From positions 1,736,001 to 1,800,000 of the forward strand of contig NZ_OZ240671.1 in assembly GCF_965198575.1 (NCBI RefSeq): a DNA stretch of 64,000 nt, given 5' to 3'. Positions 43,827 through 52,852 of this stretch are shown one piece after another. The translations under genes were made by a program, and so were the position numbers. Below the pieces are notes generated by a model. That model searched no databases. It saw only the letters and a program-made list of their open reading frames with translations, and had not been told where the DNA came from. How positions within the stretch are numbered: position 1 is the stretch's first letter; each line of letters opens with the position of its first letter. Source of the stretch: Lichenicola sp965198575. GTDB taxonomy: Bacteria > Pseudomonadota > Alphaproteobacteria > Acetobacterales > Acetobacteraceae.

Positions 43827-44726
43827 TCAGGGCAGGTGGTTGCCGCCGGTCACGCCATAGATCTCGCCGGTGACGTAGGAGCTCTCCTGCGATGCCAGCA
43901 GCACGTAGATCGGCGCCAGTTCCGCCGGCTGACCGGGGCGGCCGAGCGGCACCTTCGTCCCGAGCTCGGGGATCTTGTCCTGCGGCTGGCCGCCCGACGT
44001 CTGCAGCGGCGTCCACACGGGACCCGGTGCCACGGCATTCACCCGGATGCCCTTCTCGGCGACCTGCTTGGCCAGCGCGTGGGTGAAGGCGACGATCGCC
44101 GCCTTGGTGCTGGCGTAGTCGAGCAGGAATTCGGACGGCTGGTAGGCCTGGATCGACGTCGTGTTGATGATGGTGGCGCCCGGCGGCATCAGCGGCAGGG
44201 CCGCCTTGCACAGCCAGAACATCGCGTGGACGTTGGTGCGGAAGGTGGCGTCGAACTGCTCGGTGGTCAGGTCGGCGATGGCCTTCTGTGCGGTCTGCTT
44301 GCCAGCGACGTTGACCAGGATGTCGATGCCGCCGAGCGCCTTGCTGGCGGTGTCGACCAGGGCCATGCAGAACATCTCGTCGGAAATGTCGCCGGGAGCG
44401 GCCACGACCTTGCGGCCGGCCTGCTCGATGAGTGCCACGACTTCCCGCGCATCCTCCTCCTCGGAGGGCAGGTAGTTCATGACGATGTCGGCACCCTCGC
44501 GGGCAAAGGCGATCGCCACGGCACGGCCGATGCCGCTATCGGCGCCGGTGATCAACGCCTTGCGGCCGGCCAGGCGACCGAAGCCCTTGTAGCTGTCCTC
44601 GCCGTGGTCAGGCTTCGGGTCCATGTCCTTGGCCAGGCCCGGCGCCGATTGCGGCTGCTTGTCGAATTTCGGCTGCGGGTACTGCTTGGTCGGGTCTTGC
44701 ATCGCGTACTGGTTCTGGGTGGTCAT
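43827..44726 (-). CDS. YghA/YhxC-type stress SDR oxidoreductase
   Basis: A 299-residue short-chain dehydrogenase with an extended N-terminal tail rich in Gln, Lys and Pro (DPTKQYPQPKFDKQPQ), typical of the general-stress group that includes E. coli YghA and Bacillus YdaD/YhxC. The nucleotide loop is ITGADSGIGRAVA, followed by NVAGKQ and catalytic DYASTKAAI. The terminal EIYGVTGGNHLP is the family C-terminus. ATG 44726 has GGAG seven bases upstream; the longer frame would run into the divergent mmcB gene. Substrate not established. Confidence 0.9.
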   Translation of the reverse strand: MTTQNQYAMQDPTKQYPQPKFDKQPQSAPGLAKDMDPKPDHGEDSYKGFGRLAGRKALITGADSGIGRAVAIAFAREGADIVMNYLPSEEEDAREVVALIEQAGRKVVAAPGDISDEMFCMALVDTASKALGGIDILVNVAGKQTAQKAIADLTTEQFDATFRTNVHAMFWLCKAALPLMPPGATIINTTSIQAYQPSEFLLDYASTKAAIVAFTHALAKQVAEKGIRVNAVAPGPVWTPLQTSGGQPQDKIPELGTKVPLGRPGQPAELAPIYVLLASQESSYVTGEIYGVTGGNHLP

Positions 44727-44860
44727 CGAACGGCTCCGGAGGCTATTGGCCGGCAGCAAACGGGCTGGCCGCCGTGCCGTTGCCAATCGTTCCGCGTGCG
44801 TCAGCCGGCCTCGCGAACACGGCTTGCGGAGCGGCCGTCGCCGGCTGCATGAAGGTGGCG

Positions 44861-45370
44861 ATGGACATGCCCCTGCCGCACTTCGGCCTGCCGCAGAACC
44901 AGCTCGCGATCCGCCGGGCGGCCGCCCATCTGTGCAGCCGTCTCGCCTGGGTGGTGCTGCACGAGGTGTCGCTCCCGAACGGCCGCCGCGCCGACATCCT
45001 GGCGTTGCGACCGGATGGCGGCTTCGCCTGCATCGAGGTGAAATCCGGCCCGCGCGACTTCCTGGTCGACGACAAGTGGCCGGAATATCGCCCGTATTGC
45101 GACACGCTGTATTTCGCCGTGGACGACGCATTCCCGCTGGATCTGCTGCCGGACGATGTCGGCATCATGGTCGCCTGCGTCGGCCCGCACTGCCTGCCGG
45201 GCGTCGCCGGGGAGGCCGAACTGCTGCGTGAGGCGCCGACGCATCGGTTGCCGCCGGCGACCCGTCGCGCCCTGACCCAGCGTTTCGCCACCATCGCCGC
45301 GAGCCGCCTGGCCGCCCTGGAAGATCCCGCGATCACCGCGTCGCTGCGGGCGGCCCTGCGGGTGGAATAG
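44861..45370 (+). CDS. mmcB: MmcB family DNA repair protein
   Basis: A 169-residue PD-(D/E)xK-fold protein. Core motifs are EVSLPNGRRADILAL (the Asp), GFACIEVKSGPRDFL (the ExK), DKWPEYRPYCDTLYFAV and ILREAP-like ELLREAPTHRL, matching MmcB, which in Caulobacter is SOS- or CtrA-linked and involved in mitomycin C resistance. The start at 44861 is set by GAAGG five bases upstream; ATGs at 44849 and 44774 are in frame. Divergent from the stress SDR. Confidence 0.85.
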   Translation: MDMPLPHFGLPQNQLAIRRAAAHLCSRLAWVVLHEVSLPNGRRADILALRPDGGFACIEVKSGPRDFLVDDKWPEYRPYCDTLYFAVDDAFPLDLLPDDVGIMVACVGPHCLPGVAGEAELLREAPTHRLPPATRRALTQRFATIAASRLAALEDPAITASLRAALRVE

Positions 45371-45417
45371 GCCGCAAGTCTGGCGGCGGGCGCCCCGGCC
45401 GTGCGAGGCTGCGCGCC

Positions 45418-46227
45418 ATGACAACCGCACCCTCGCCCGCCCCTGCCGAACTCCGCCGCCGCTTCGACGCGGCCGGTCCGATCGTCGCCGAGGCGGCAGA
45501 ACTCGCGATGCAGATGCGTCCACCCGCGGGGGGCCCGTCCGGCATCCAGAAGAGCGCGCAGGACTGGCTGACGGAGGCGGACGGCGCGGTCGAGGCATTC
45601 ATCGCCGAGCGGATGGCGGCGCTGTTTCCCGAGGACGGCTTCCAGGGCGAGGAGACCGGCCGCACCCATGACGGCGCCTTCCGCTGGATCGTCGACCCGA
45701 TCGACGGCACCTCCAACTTCGCCCGCGGCCGGGACCGATGGTGCGTCTCGCTCGGGCTGGTCGAGCACGACGTCCCGGTCGCCGGCATCATCGTGGCACC
45801 CGCCCTCGGCGAGACCTTCGCGGCGGTGCGCGGCGAGGGCGCCACGCTCAACGGCACCCGCATCCAGTCGGCGCCGACCACCGACTTCCACCGTGCCATG
45901 GTCGAGGTGGGCTGGGGCCACCGGGTCGCGGTGCCGGACTTCATCGCCACCATCGACCGGGTGATGACCGAGGGCGCCATGCCCCGATCCGGCGGGTCCG
46001 GTGCGCTGGCCCTGGCCGATGTCGCCTGCGGACGGTCAGACGGCTATATCGAGCTCTCGATCCAGATCTGGGACGTGGCGGCAGCACTGGCGATCCTGGC
46101 CGAGACCGACGCCGTGGTGTCGCCGTTCCTGCGCGATGGCGGCCTCGACGGCGACATCCCGATCCTGGCCTGCGCACCCGGGATCGCGGCTCGCCTGTCG
46201 GAGGCAGCGCGCATCCGTCTCGACTGA
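45418..46227 (+). CDS. inositol monophosphatase/histidinol-phosphatase family enzyme
   Basis: A 269-residue Mg-dependent sugar phosphatase with the three metal-site motifs: GEETG (Glu), WIVDPIDGTSNFARG and IWDVAAALAI (Asp near the C-terminus). Members hydrolyse inositol phosphates, histidinol phosphate or PAP; the lack of a histidine cluster in the window prevents a choice. It lies 47 bp after mmcB on the same strand. GTSNFARG and the length favour the HisN/SuhB-like group over CysQ. Confidence 0.88.
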   Translation: MTTAPSPAPAELRRRFDAAGPIVAEAAELAMQMRPPAGGPSGIQKSAQDWLTEADGAVEAFIAERMAALFPEDGFQGEETGRTHDGAFRWIVDPIDGTSNFARGRDRWCVSLGLVEHDVPVAGIIVAPALGETFAAVRGEGATLNGTRIQSAPTTDFHRAMVEVGWGHRVAVPDFIATIDRVMTEGAMPRSGGSGALALADVACGRSDGYIELSIQIWDVAAALAILAETDAVVSPFLRDGGLDGDIPILACAPGIAARLSEAARIRLD

Positions 46228-46343
46228 TGCGACGGGGGTAAGCGCCCGCCTGAAGGTTCTGGCGCAGGACATTGTTTTGGCGCATTTTCGGTGCCAACAG
46301 ATGCCAGAGCCCAGGCAGCGCTGAAACATCGAGGACCACGAGA

Positions 46344-47225
46344 ATGCGCGTGACACACACCACGTCAGGCAGCGGGCGGGCGGCAACCCGGGCGAGGCGT
46401 CTCCTTGGCCTGGTTGCACTGGTCGCGGCGGGTTCCGGCTTCGGAGCCCTGCCCGCATCGGCGCAGAGCGAGCGGCAACTGCAGCAGCAGCAGCTGGTGG
46501 ACCGCGCAACCCTCGCGGTGCAGGACGTGCTGGCCTGGAAACGGGATAACGGCATGTCGCAGCGACTGCTCTCCCACGCCAAAGGCGTGATGATTTGCCC
46601 CAGCATCTTCCGCATGAGCTTCCTGTTCGGCGGCTCCGGCGGCGGCTGCGTGCTGCTGGCCCGCGATGCCAACGGCTCCTGGTCGGCGCCCGCGTTCTAC
46701 TCGATGAGCTCCGGCAGCTTCGGCCTGCAGGCCGGCATCCAGGACGCGGAACTGGTCATGTTCATCGAGACCCATCGCGGCCTCACGGCGGTCATGGACA
46801 GCCAGTTCAAGATCGGCGGCGACGCCTCGGTGGCGATCGCGACATTCGGCGCCGGCATGGAGGGATCGACCACGGCAGCGTTCCTGGCCGACATCGTCGC
46901 GGTGGAAAAGTCCAAGGGCTTGTTCGCCGGCATCTCCCTGCAGGGCAGCATGATGAGCTCCGACAGCATCGGTAACCGTGCCTATTACGGTCAGCCGGTT
47001 GGGCCGGAGGACATCGTGGTGGCGATGCGGGTCAACAATCCAGGCGCGGATCCGCTCCGTGCCGCGCTGATGAGCTACGGCGCTCGACCCGCGGCGCCTG
47101 GATACGGACCGCCGGCCTATCCGCCGCCTGGTGCGCGCTACGCCGACCCCGCCAATGCGAACGGCCCGATGCAGCTTGCGCCGACCGGGCCGGTGCAGCA
47201 GGAGAACCTGCCGCCGCCGCGTTAG
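46344..47225 (+). CDS. exported SYLF (YSC84-like) domain protein
   Basis: About 293 residues with a cleavable signal (RRLLGLVALVAAGSGFGALPASAQS, shown in part) and a SYLF lipid-binding domain: LSHAKGVMICPSIFRMSFLF, GGSGGGCVLLARD, FYSMSSGSFGLQAGIQDAEL, DASVAIATFGAGM and KSKGLFAGISLQGS. A Pro-rich tail (GYGPPAYPPPGARY) follows. Bacterial members are periplasmic or envelope-associated with unknown role. ATG 46344 has GAGGA eight bases upstream and starts the signal peptide; the frame extends to 46272 without a site. Confidence 0.88.
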   Translation: MRVTHTTSGSGRAATRARRLLGLVALVAAGSGFGALPASAQSERQLQQQQLVDRATLAVQDVLAWKRDNGMSQRLLSHAKGVMICPSIFRMSFLFGGSGGGCVLLARDANGSWSAPAFYSMSSGSFGLQAGIQDAELVMFIETHRGLTAVMDSQFKIGGDASVAIATFGAGMEGSTTAAFLADIVAVEKSKGLFAGISLQGSMMSSDSIGNRAYYGQPVGPEDIVVAMRVNNPGADPLRAALMSYGARPAAPGYGPPAYPPPGARYADPANANGPMQLAPTGPVQQENLPPPR

Positions 47226-47228
47226 GGT

Positions 47229-48329
47229 TCAGGCGGCCTCCTCGTCCTGCTTCAGCGACGCCATGTCGATGACGTAACGGAACCGGACTTCGCCTTTCTC
47301 GACGTGCTTGTAGGCCTTGTTGATCTCCTGGATCGGGATCACCTGGATGTCCGGGCCGATGCCGTGCTCGGCGCAGAGATCCAGAACCGCCTGGGTCTCG
47401 GCGATGCTGCCGATCAGCGAACCGGCAACACTTTTGCGATGCATCACCCGCTCCTGGTTGTTCTCCGAGGCGAGCGGCTCGATCGCGCCGACCACCGCCA
47501 GTGTGCAGTCCCGCTTGAGCATCTGCACGAACGGGTTGACGTCGTGCTTCTCCGGGATCGTGCTGAGCATGAAGTCGAAACTGTTGGCGAGCGACGTCAT
47601 GGTCTTCTTGTCGCTCTGCAGGACGACCGTGACACCGAGCCGTTGCGCCTCGTCGAGCTTCTCGGCGGTGGTGGTGAACAGCGTCACCTCGGCGCCCATC
47701 GCCTTGGCGATCTTGGCGGCCATGTCACCAAGTCCGCCGAAACCCACGATGCCGACCTTGTCTCCGGCCTTCACGCCCCAATGCGTCATCGGCGAGTAGG
47801 TGGTGACGCCCGCACACAGGATCGGGGCTGCCACTTCCGGCTTCAGCGAGGCCGGGATCTTCAGCACGAAATCCTCGGGCACCACGACGGAACTGGAATA
47901 TCCGCCATAGGTGTTGTCGCGCCCATACATGTTGCTGCCGTCCGGTGACATCTTCGCCGGCACCATCGGACCGTTATAGGTTGCGAGCCAGCTGTTCGGG
48001 CCCTCGCAATAATTCTCCTCATGCGCATGACACGGCTCGCACTCGCGGCAGCTGTCGATCATGCAGCCCACACCGACAAGGTCGCCCACCGCGTGACGGC
48101 TGACGCCAGTCCCGGCGCGCGTCACACGACCGACGATTTCGTGGCCAGGCATGCACGGATAGACCGTGTTCGACCACTCGTTCTTGACCTGGTGGATGTC
48201 GGAATGACAGACGCCGCAGAACAGCACCTCGATCTCGACCTCGTTCGCCTTCGGGTCGTCGCGCTCGAAGCTGATCGGCTTCAGGCGGCTATACGAATGC
48301 TGTGCGGCATAGCCGATGGCCTTGGTCAT
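47229..48329 (-). CDS. zinc-dependent NAD(P) alcohol dehydrogenase (YahK/CAD type)
   Basis: A 366-residue medium-chain dehydrogenase. The catalytic zinc ligands are in FCGVCHSDIHQVKNEW and MPGHEIVGRV, the structural zinc cysteines in CRECEPCHAHEENYC, and the cofactor fold in VGIVGFGGLGDMAAKIAK. The sequence resembles YahK and cinnamyl-alcohol-type dehydrogenases that reduce aldehydes with NADPH. It could serve aldehyde detoxification; the substrate is not shown. Transcribed just after the Tat-exported royal-jelly-family gene (9-bp gap), so probably one operon. Confidence 0.92.
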   Translation of the reverse strand: MTKAIGYAAQHSYSRLKPISFERDDPKANEVEIEVLFCGVCHSDIHQVKNEWSNTVYPCMPGHEIVGRVTRAGTGVSRHAVGDLVGVGCMIDSCRECEPCHAHEENYCEGPNSWLATYNGPMVPAKMSPDGSNMYGRDNTYGGYSSSVVVPEDFVLKIPASLKPEVAAPILCAGVTTYSPMTHWGVKAGDKVGIVGFGGLGDMAAKIAKAMGAEVTLFTTTAEKLDEAQRLGVTVVLQSDKKTMTSLANSFDFMLSTIPEKHDVNPFVQMLKRDCTLAVVGAIEPLASENNQERVMHRKSVAGSLIGSIAETQAVLDLCAEHGIGPDIQVIPIQEINKAYKHVEKGEVRFRYVIDMASLKQDEEAA

Positions 48330-48338
48330 GGGTGGTCC

Positions 48339-49496
48339 CTATTTCGCTGCGTTCGGATGGAAACGGAACAGCTGTGTTTCCTTGATGCCAGGACCCTGCC
48401 ACGTCTTCATTTCCGGGATGTGGGAAGCGGTCACGTAGATCGCGCCGTCCGGACCCTCGGCCATGCTGTCAGGCCAGAACAGCCGCGGATCCTGCACGAG
48501 CACGGTGAAGTTGCCGTTGGGGTCCAGACGCTTCACGGAAAACGTCTCGGCGCTGGTCAACAGCATGCCGCTCTTGTGGCTGAACCAGTAGCCATCAGCC
48601 ACGAACGTCTTGCCCAGACGCTCGACTTTTGCCGCCAGTCGTTCCGGCGACACTGCGTGGTCGAACAAGGCTGCCAGGGGGATCCGGTACATCGTGTCGC
48701 CGGTCGTGGCCTGCCAGTATGCGAAGCGATCCTGTCCATCGATCAGCAGTCCGTCGGCGGAGAACCGCGCCGGCTGCGCGTCCAGCATGACCAGCGGCTT
48801 GCCGGACACGGTGATGGTGACGTTCGGATCGAACTGCGTCGACGGATGTCCGACAAGCACCTGGCGCGCGTGCCCGGTCTCGACATCGAACACCACCAGC
48901 GATCCGGGATTGCCTGAATTGGTGAGAACCGCACGCTTGCCGTCCGCGGTGAAACGGATGTCGTTCAGATACGAGCCCTGCGGCGCCACGCTCGTATCGA
49001 AATGGTAGGTGCGCACCACCTTGTTGGTGGCGAGGTCGATGCAGACCAGTTTCGGGCCACCAGGCACGATGAAGGTCAGTCCAGGCGCGGCCGGGTCGAG
49101 CACCCAGAGCCGGTTCTGCGCGTCGACAGTGACGCTCTGCACGCACACGAAGCTGGTCGGCGCCTTCGCGGTCCCAGCCGGATCGGCATTGCGGAAGCGG
49201 TTCCACTCGGTATCCGGGTATGGGGTCAGGGCGCCATTCGGCCCGACCTCGGCAACCGAGATCGCGACATCCTCCTCCCAGCGCGGGAAGTTCACGAAGA
49301 TGCGGCCGGTCTTGGAGACGGCCACGCCGGTCACTTGCCGGGGGCTGGTGAAGCGCGCCACGAGCTCGAGCGTCGCCCCTTGCGTATCGGTGGCGGCCTC
49401 GGCCCGCGCACCCCCGCCGGCGAGCGAAACCAGCGACGTGGCGGCCAGTCCGGCGAGGATGTCCCGCCGCGAGAGGGGGGACGTGTCTTCAGGCAT
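48339..49496 (-). CDS. Tat-exported major royal jelly protein family protein
   Basis: A 385-residue protein with a twin-arginine signal (LSRRDILAGLAATSLVSLAG, cleavage near ARA-EA). The mature part is a six-bladed propeller of the royal jelly/yellow family (QVTGVAVSKTGRIFVNFPRW, LWVLDPAAPGLTFI, GSYLNDIRFTADGKRAVLTN, GPDGAIYVTASHIPEM). In bacteria these are often gluconolactonase-like or L-dopachrome-tautomerase-related; the catalytic role is unproven. It is followed by the YahK-type dehydrogenase, suggesting linked aldehyde or lactone metabolism. Confidence 0.85.
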   Translation of the reverse strand: MPEDTSPLSRRDILAGLAATSLVSLAGGGARAEAATDTQGATLELVARFTSPRQVTGVAVSKTGRIFVNFPRWEEDVAISVAEVGPNGALTPYPDTEWNRFRNADPAGTAKAPTSFVCVQSVTVDAQNRLWVLDPAAPGLTFIVPGGPKLVCIDLATNKVVRTYHFDTSVAPQGSYLNDIRFTADGKRAVLTNSGNPGSLVVFDVETGHARQVLVGHPSTQFDPNVTITVSGKPLVMLDAQPARFSADGLLIDGQDRFAYWQATTGDTMYRIPLAALFDHAVSPERLAAKVERLGKTFVADGYWFSHKSGMLLTSAETFSVKRLDPNGNFTVLVQDPRLFWPDSMAEGPDGAIYVTASHIPEMKTWQGPGIKETQLFRFHPNAAK

Positions 49497-49611
49497 CGGC
49501 GCAATCCATCATCTGCGCCGCGCTAAGCCAGCCCGCCCCCCGCAGTTCCGCGGCCCGGTCGGATCGGGCGGTCACATTATCCGCACAGCATCCGACCGCT
49601 GGTCACACGGC

Positions 49612-49667
49612 TCAATGCAGGATGATCTCGACTGCCCTTCGCGAGATCAATGCAGGATGATCTCGAC
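49612..49667 (-). repeat. direct repeat duplicating the 3' end of the OmpA-family gene
   Basis: A 21-base sequence covering the last six codons and stop of the OmpA gene (VEIILH-stop, 49647-49667) recurs identically 35 bases further downstream at 49612-49632. The second copy lies outside the coding region. It reads as a recent short tandem duplication. The rest of the 49497-49646 gap shows no gene. Confidence 0.8.
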
Positions 49668-50804
49668 CCGCCGGTTCTGCGGCTCGCGGGTGTTCGGACC
49701 GGTGGCGACGAGCGGGTGGTTCTCGCCGTAGCCGTGGATGTCGATCGCCGAGCCCGGAACGCCGTCTCGGATCAGCTCCGCCTTCACGCTTTCGGCGCGA
49801 CGAACCGACAGGCCCTGATTGTATCGGGCGCCGCGGATGCCGCCATGGATCGACGAGGTGTCGGTGTAGCCGTTGACCTCGATGCGGGTGGTCTGCACGT
49901 GCGTGGAAGCCTGCGCTGCCTGGGCGACGATCTCGCGGGCGCGTCCGGTTAGCTCCGAGCGGTCCCAGTCGAAGAACACCAGGTACGTGCGCGCCTCGGC
50001 TGGCGGCGCTGCGGGCACCATCGGAGCCGGCGGCGGCGGTGGCGGGGCTGCGGTGTCGAAGGCGTAGCGAAGCCCCAGCATGAAACTATGGTTGAAGCGG
50101 TCACCGAAATAGGCCGGCCCACGGGTCTCGCCGCGGCCGGCGAACTGCTCGACCGAGTAAGCGCCCTCGGTCTCGTCGTCGGTGCCGAGGAAACGATATT
50201 CGGCAGTGACGGCGAGGCCCGGAACCGGTCGGATGTCGTACGCCGCTCCGACAATCCCCTGATACGCGAACGACCCTTGCGTACCTCCGACACGGCTGAC
50301 TGCGGTCTGCGAGGCCGGACCGCCGGCGGACACGCTGGTAAGCGGCGAGAGGTGATTCCACTGGTAGCCGGCGCCGACGCCGACATAGGGCGTGACCGGC
50401 ACGACCAGGCCGAAGCGGGCGAGGTCGATGTCGTAGAGCACGTTGACCATCGGGCCGTACGCGTTGTTGCTGCCGGTGGTGGTGTTGGGGATCCCGCTAT
50501 GGACGCGGTTGATCACGGTGTTGCCGTAATCGTCGCCCTCGATCTCGACGCGCAGGCCGTTGCCGAAACCGAAGCCGACCGAGCCCTCGCCGGTGAAACC
50601 GTCGGTCCAGCGGAACGTCCGCTTGCTGGGACCCGGGTTGATGGTGCCTGGCGGGAAGAAGCTCCGCGTGTCCTGCAGGATATTGTAGCCGCCGCCAAGG
50701 CTGACATACGGGCCGGTGATGGTGTCCGCGCGGGCCGCGTGCGACCCGAGGCCGGTGCACAGGCCGAGCACGAGCGCTGTGCAAAGAAGCTGGTGGCGGC
50801 GCAT
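49647..50804 (-). CDS. OmpA-family outer-membrane beta-barrel protein
   Basis: A 385-residue outer-membrane protein: Sec signal (LLCTALVLGLCTGLGSHAARA), an eight-strand barrel (about 30-255; GPYVSLGGGYNILQD, VEIEGDDYGNTVI, VPVTPYVGVGAGYQWNHLS, FMLGLRYAF), a Pro-rich hinge (PPPPPPAPMVPAAPP) and an OmpA C-terminal peptidoglycan-binding domain (TYLVFFDWDRSELTGRAREI, IEVNGYTDTSSI, YNQGLSVRRAESVKAELI, NRRVEIILH). It anchors the outer membrane to the wall. This two-domain form is common in Acetobacteraceae. Confidence 0.92.
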   Translation of the reverse strand: MRRHQLLCTALVLGLCTGLGSHAARADTITGPYVSLGGGYNILQDTRSFFPPGTINPGPSKRTFRWTDGFTGEGSVGFGFGNGLRVEIEGDDYGNTVINRVHSGIPNTTTGSNNAYGPMVNVLYDIDLARFGLVVPVTPYVGVGAGYQWNHLSPLTSVSAGGPASQTAVSRVGGTQGSFAYQGIVGAAYDIRPVPGLAVTAEYRFLGTDDETEGAYSVEQFAGRGETRGPAYFGDRFNHSFMLGLRYAFDTAAPPPPPPAPMVPAAPPAEARTYLVFFDWDRSELTGRAREIVAQAAQASTHVQTTRIEVNGYTDTSSIHGGIRGARYNQGLSVRRAESVKAELIRDGVPGSAIDIHGYGENHPLVATGPNTREPQNRRVEIILH

Positions 50805-50924
50805 CGGATCGTCCTCTCGGGGAGAGCCGCGACACCTGCCGAGGCCTCGCCCTCCGATATAACGGCGGCTGCGAGAGCGCGGAAGTCGCGTGCCGCCGAA
50901 GATCCGCGACCTGTGTCGGATCGG

Positions 50925-51371
50925 CTACTGCCTGATGTACACGAGTTCGCCGCCGTCCTCCGGATGAGTACCGCCCCAGGACACGTCGACCCACGCCTTG
51001 CCGCCCTCGATGAGCGTCATGGTGCCGCCGCCGAGCTGGATGCCGTTTCTGGCGACCGCGTAGTTCAGGATCGGGGGGCCGTCGGATGCACCGGGCGACA
51101 CGCTCAGGGTCAGCCCCGGCGTCGGTTTCGTGCGGTGGATCTGCATCGGCCGGCCGTCCACATGTCCGGTGACGACTTCGCCGAGTTCCGGGATCTCCCA
51201 CCGAATGGAATTGTCCGGACCGAGCAGGAACCGGTATCCGGGCGCGCCGCCTCCCCCCGGACTGCTGCGTGCCGGGTCGAGTTTCCAGCTGCCGTTCCAG
51301 GGATTGTCCGCAGCATGTGCGGCGATCGGAGACAGCAACGCGGCAACCAGCGACATCGAAATCAGGCGCAT
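50925..51371 (-). CDS. small secreted protein of unknown function
   Basis: A 148-residue protein with a clear Sec signal (RLISMSLVAALLSPIAAHA) and a mature beta-rich domain (NPWNGSWKLDPARSS, FLLGPDNSIRWEIPEL, VVTGHVDGRPMQIHRTKP, GTMTLIEGGKAWVDVSWGGT). The opening W-x-G-x-W-K-L-D-P motif is common in small lipocalin-like or DUF periplasmic proteins, but I cannot assign a family. Stand-alone between the OmpA and Gfo/Idh/MocA genes, same strand. Confidence 0.65.
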   Translation of the reverse strand: MRLISMSLVAALLSPIAAHAADNPWNGSWKLDPARSSPGGGGAPGYRFLLGPDNSIRWEIPELGEVVTGHVDGRPMQIHRTKPTPGLTLSVSPGASDGPPILNYAVARNGIQLGGGTMTLIEGGKAWVDVSWGGTHPEDGGELVYIRQ

Positions 51372-51469
51372 CTGGACAGCTTCCGACTGGCGCCTCGGCG
51401 CGTGTGTCGAAAGCTATGCGCCTCGTTGGATTGCCGGATCGTTTCCGAAGCATGGCGATGTGGCCAGGA

Positions 51470-52777
51470 TCACGCCGGCACGAACGGCCCCAGCGCCTTC
51501 GGCCACGGACCGCGCGTGGTGTCGAGGCCGGTCACCAGCGGCAGTTTCACGATGCCACCGCCGGCCGCCGCCTGATAGATCGCCGCCATGATCTTCATGT
51601 CCTGCAGGCCCTCGGCGCCGGGCGTGTGCGGCTCCTCGCCCGCATGCAGCGACGCGGCAAACGCATCCATCTCCTGCGCGAACTGGCTCTTCGGCGTGAA
51701 GCGGCGGCTGTCCATGGAGCTTGCCTTGCCGGCCTTCCGGTTGATGCCGAGGGTCAGGTTGTCGTAGCCAAATGCCGGATCGAGCCCGAACCATCCAGTC
51801 TCCGCATGCACCCGCAGGAAGCGGCTCTCGTGGAAACTGTAGGCGGACGTGCCGCTGGCGACGATGCCGCTCGGAAACCGCAAGGTGAACATCGCGATGT
51901 CCTCGACCTGCTGGAAGCGCGGGTCGTTTGCCGGGTGGGTCATCTGCGCGGTGATTTCGACCGGTTCCTCGCCGGTGATGTAGCGGAACGCGTTCAGGCA
52001 ATAGAGCCCGACGTCGGGCAGCGACCCGCCACCGGCCATCGCCTTGATCTGCCGCCACTGACCGTTCGCCGCGTCGTTCTGGCCGTTCACCGCCTCGATC
52101 ATGCGCACCTTGCCGAACGCCTTACTGCGCGCAAGGTCGATGACGGTGCGATGCTCGGGGGTGTATTGCAAGCGGTACGCGATCATCAGGCGGACGTTGG
52201 CCTGCTTGCAGGCATCGACCATCGACTGCGCCTCGGCCACCGTCGCCGCCATCGGCTTCTCGCACAGCACATGCTTGCCGGCCTTGGCGGCGCGGATGGT
52301 GAACTCCGCATGCATCGCGTTCGGCAGTACGATGTACACGATGTCGATGTCGGGATTGTCGCGGATGCGATCGAAGTCGGCATAGCTGTACAGGTTCTTT
52401 TCCGGAACCCCGTACTGTGCCGCGACGATGCGCGCCTTGTCCGGCTCGCCGCTCACCAGCGCGGTCAGCCTGACCGACTTCGCCTCGCCGAACCCCGGAA
52501 TGATGTTCTCGAGCGCCAGCGCTCCGAGGCCGACGACCGCGACGCCGAGACGCTTGCCTGGCGGCATCGGGTTGGGCGCCTCGCCGTTCTGCTCGCTCGC
52601 CTGATGCAGCGGCGGCAGCGTGACCTTGCCGTCCGCGACCGATCCACGGAGCGCCCCGGGCTCCTGCCCGGATGGAGCCATGGGTGCGGTGGCACCGAGC
52701 GCCGGCGCGATCAGGCCGATCCCGGCGGCGAGACCGGCGGTGCTGCCGAACAGGGTGCGACGGGTGAGTTCGGCCAT
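51470..52777 (-). CDS. Tat-exported Gfo/Idh/MocA oxidoreductase, GFOR-like
   Basis: About 435 residues. The N-terminus carries a twin-arginine signal (LTRRTLFGSTAGLAAGIGL). The NADP-binding Rossmann fold has VAVVGLGALALENIIPGFGE and the catalytic HVLCEKPMA (EKP); the C-terminal domain includes GGGSLPDVGLYCLNAFRYIT. Tat export and this sequence resemble glucose-fructose oxidoreductase of Zymomonas, which keeps NADP bound in the periplasm. ATG 52777 has GGAG eight bases upstream; the frame is open earlier without a site. Substrate uncertain. Confidence 0.88.
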   Translation of the reverse strand: MAELTRRTLFGSTAGLAAGIGLIAPALGATAPMAPSGQEPGALRGSVADGKVTLPPLHQASEQNGEAPNPMPPGKRLGVAVVGLGALALENIIPGFGEAKSVRLTALVSGEPDKARIVAAQYGVPEKNLYSYADFDRIRDNPDIDIVYIVLPNAMHAEFTIRAAKAGKHVLCEKPMAATVAEAQSMVDACKQANVRLMIAYRLQYTPEHRTVIDLARSKAFGKVRMIEAVNGQNDAANGQWRQIKAMAGGGSLPDVGLYCLNAFRYITGEEPVEITAQMTHPANDPRFQQVEDIAMFTLRFPSGIVASGTSAYSFHESRFLRVHAETGWFGLDPAFGYDNLTLGINRKAGKASSMDSRRFTPKSQFAQEMDAFAASLHAGEEPHTPGAEGLQDMKIMAAIYQAAAGGGIVKLPLVTGLDTTRGPWPKALGPFVPA

Positions 52778-52852
52778 GGCGCCATCTCCGGTTACCGGCG
52801 GCTCAACCCTTATGGACACGACGCGGTTCCGCACCGACGACGACTTGAACAA

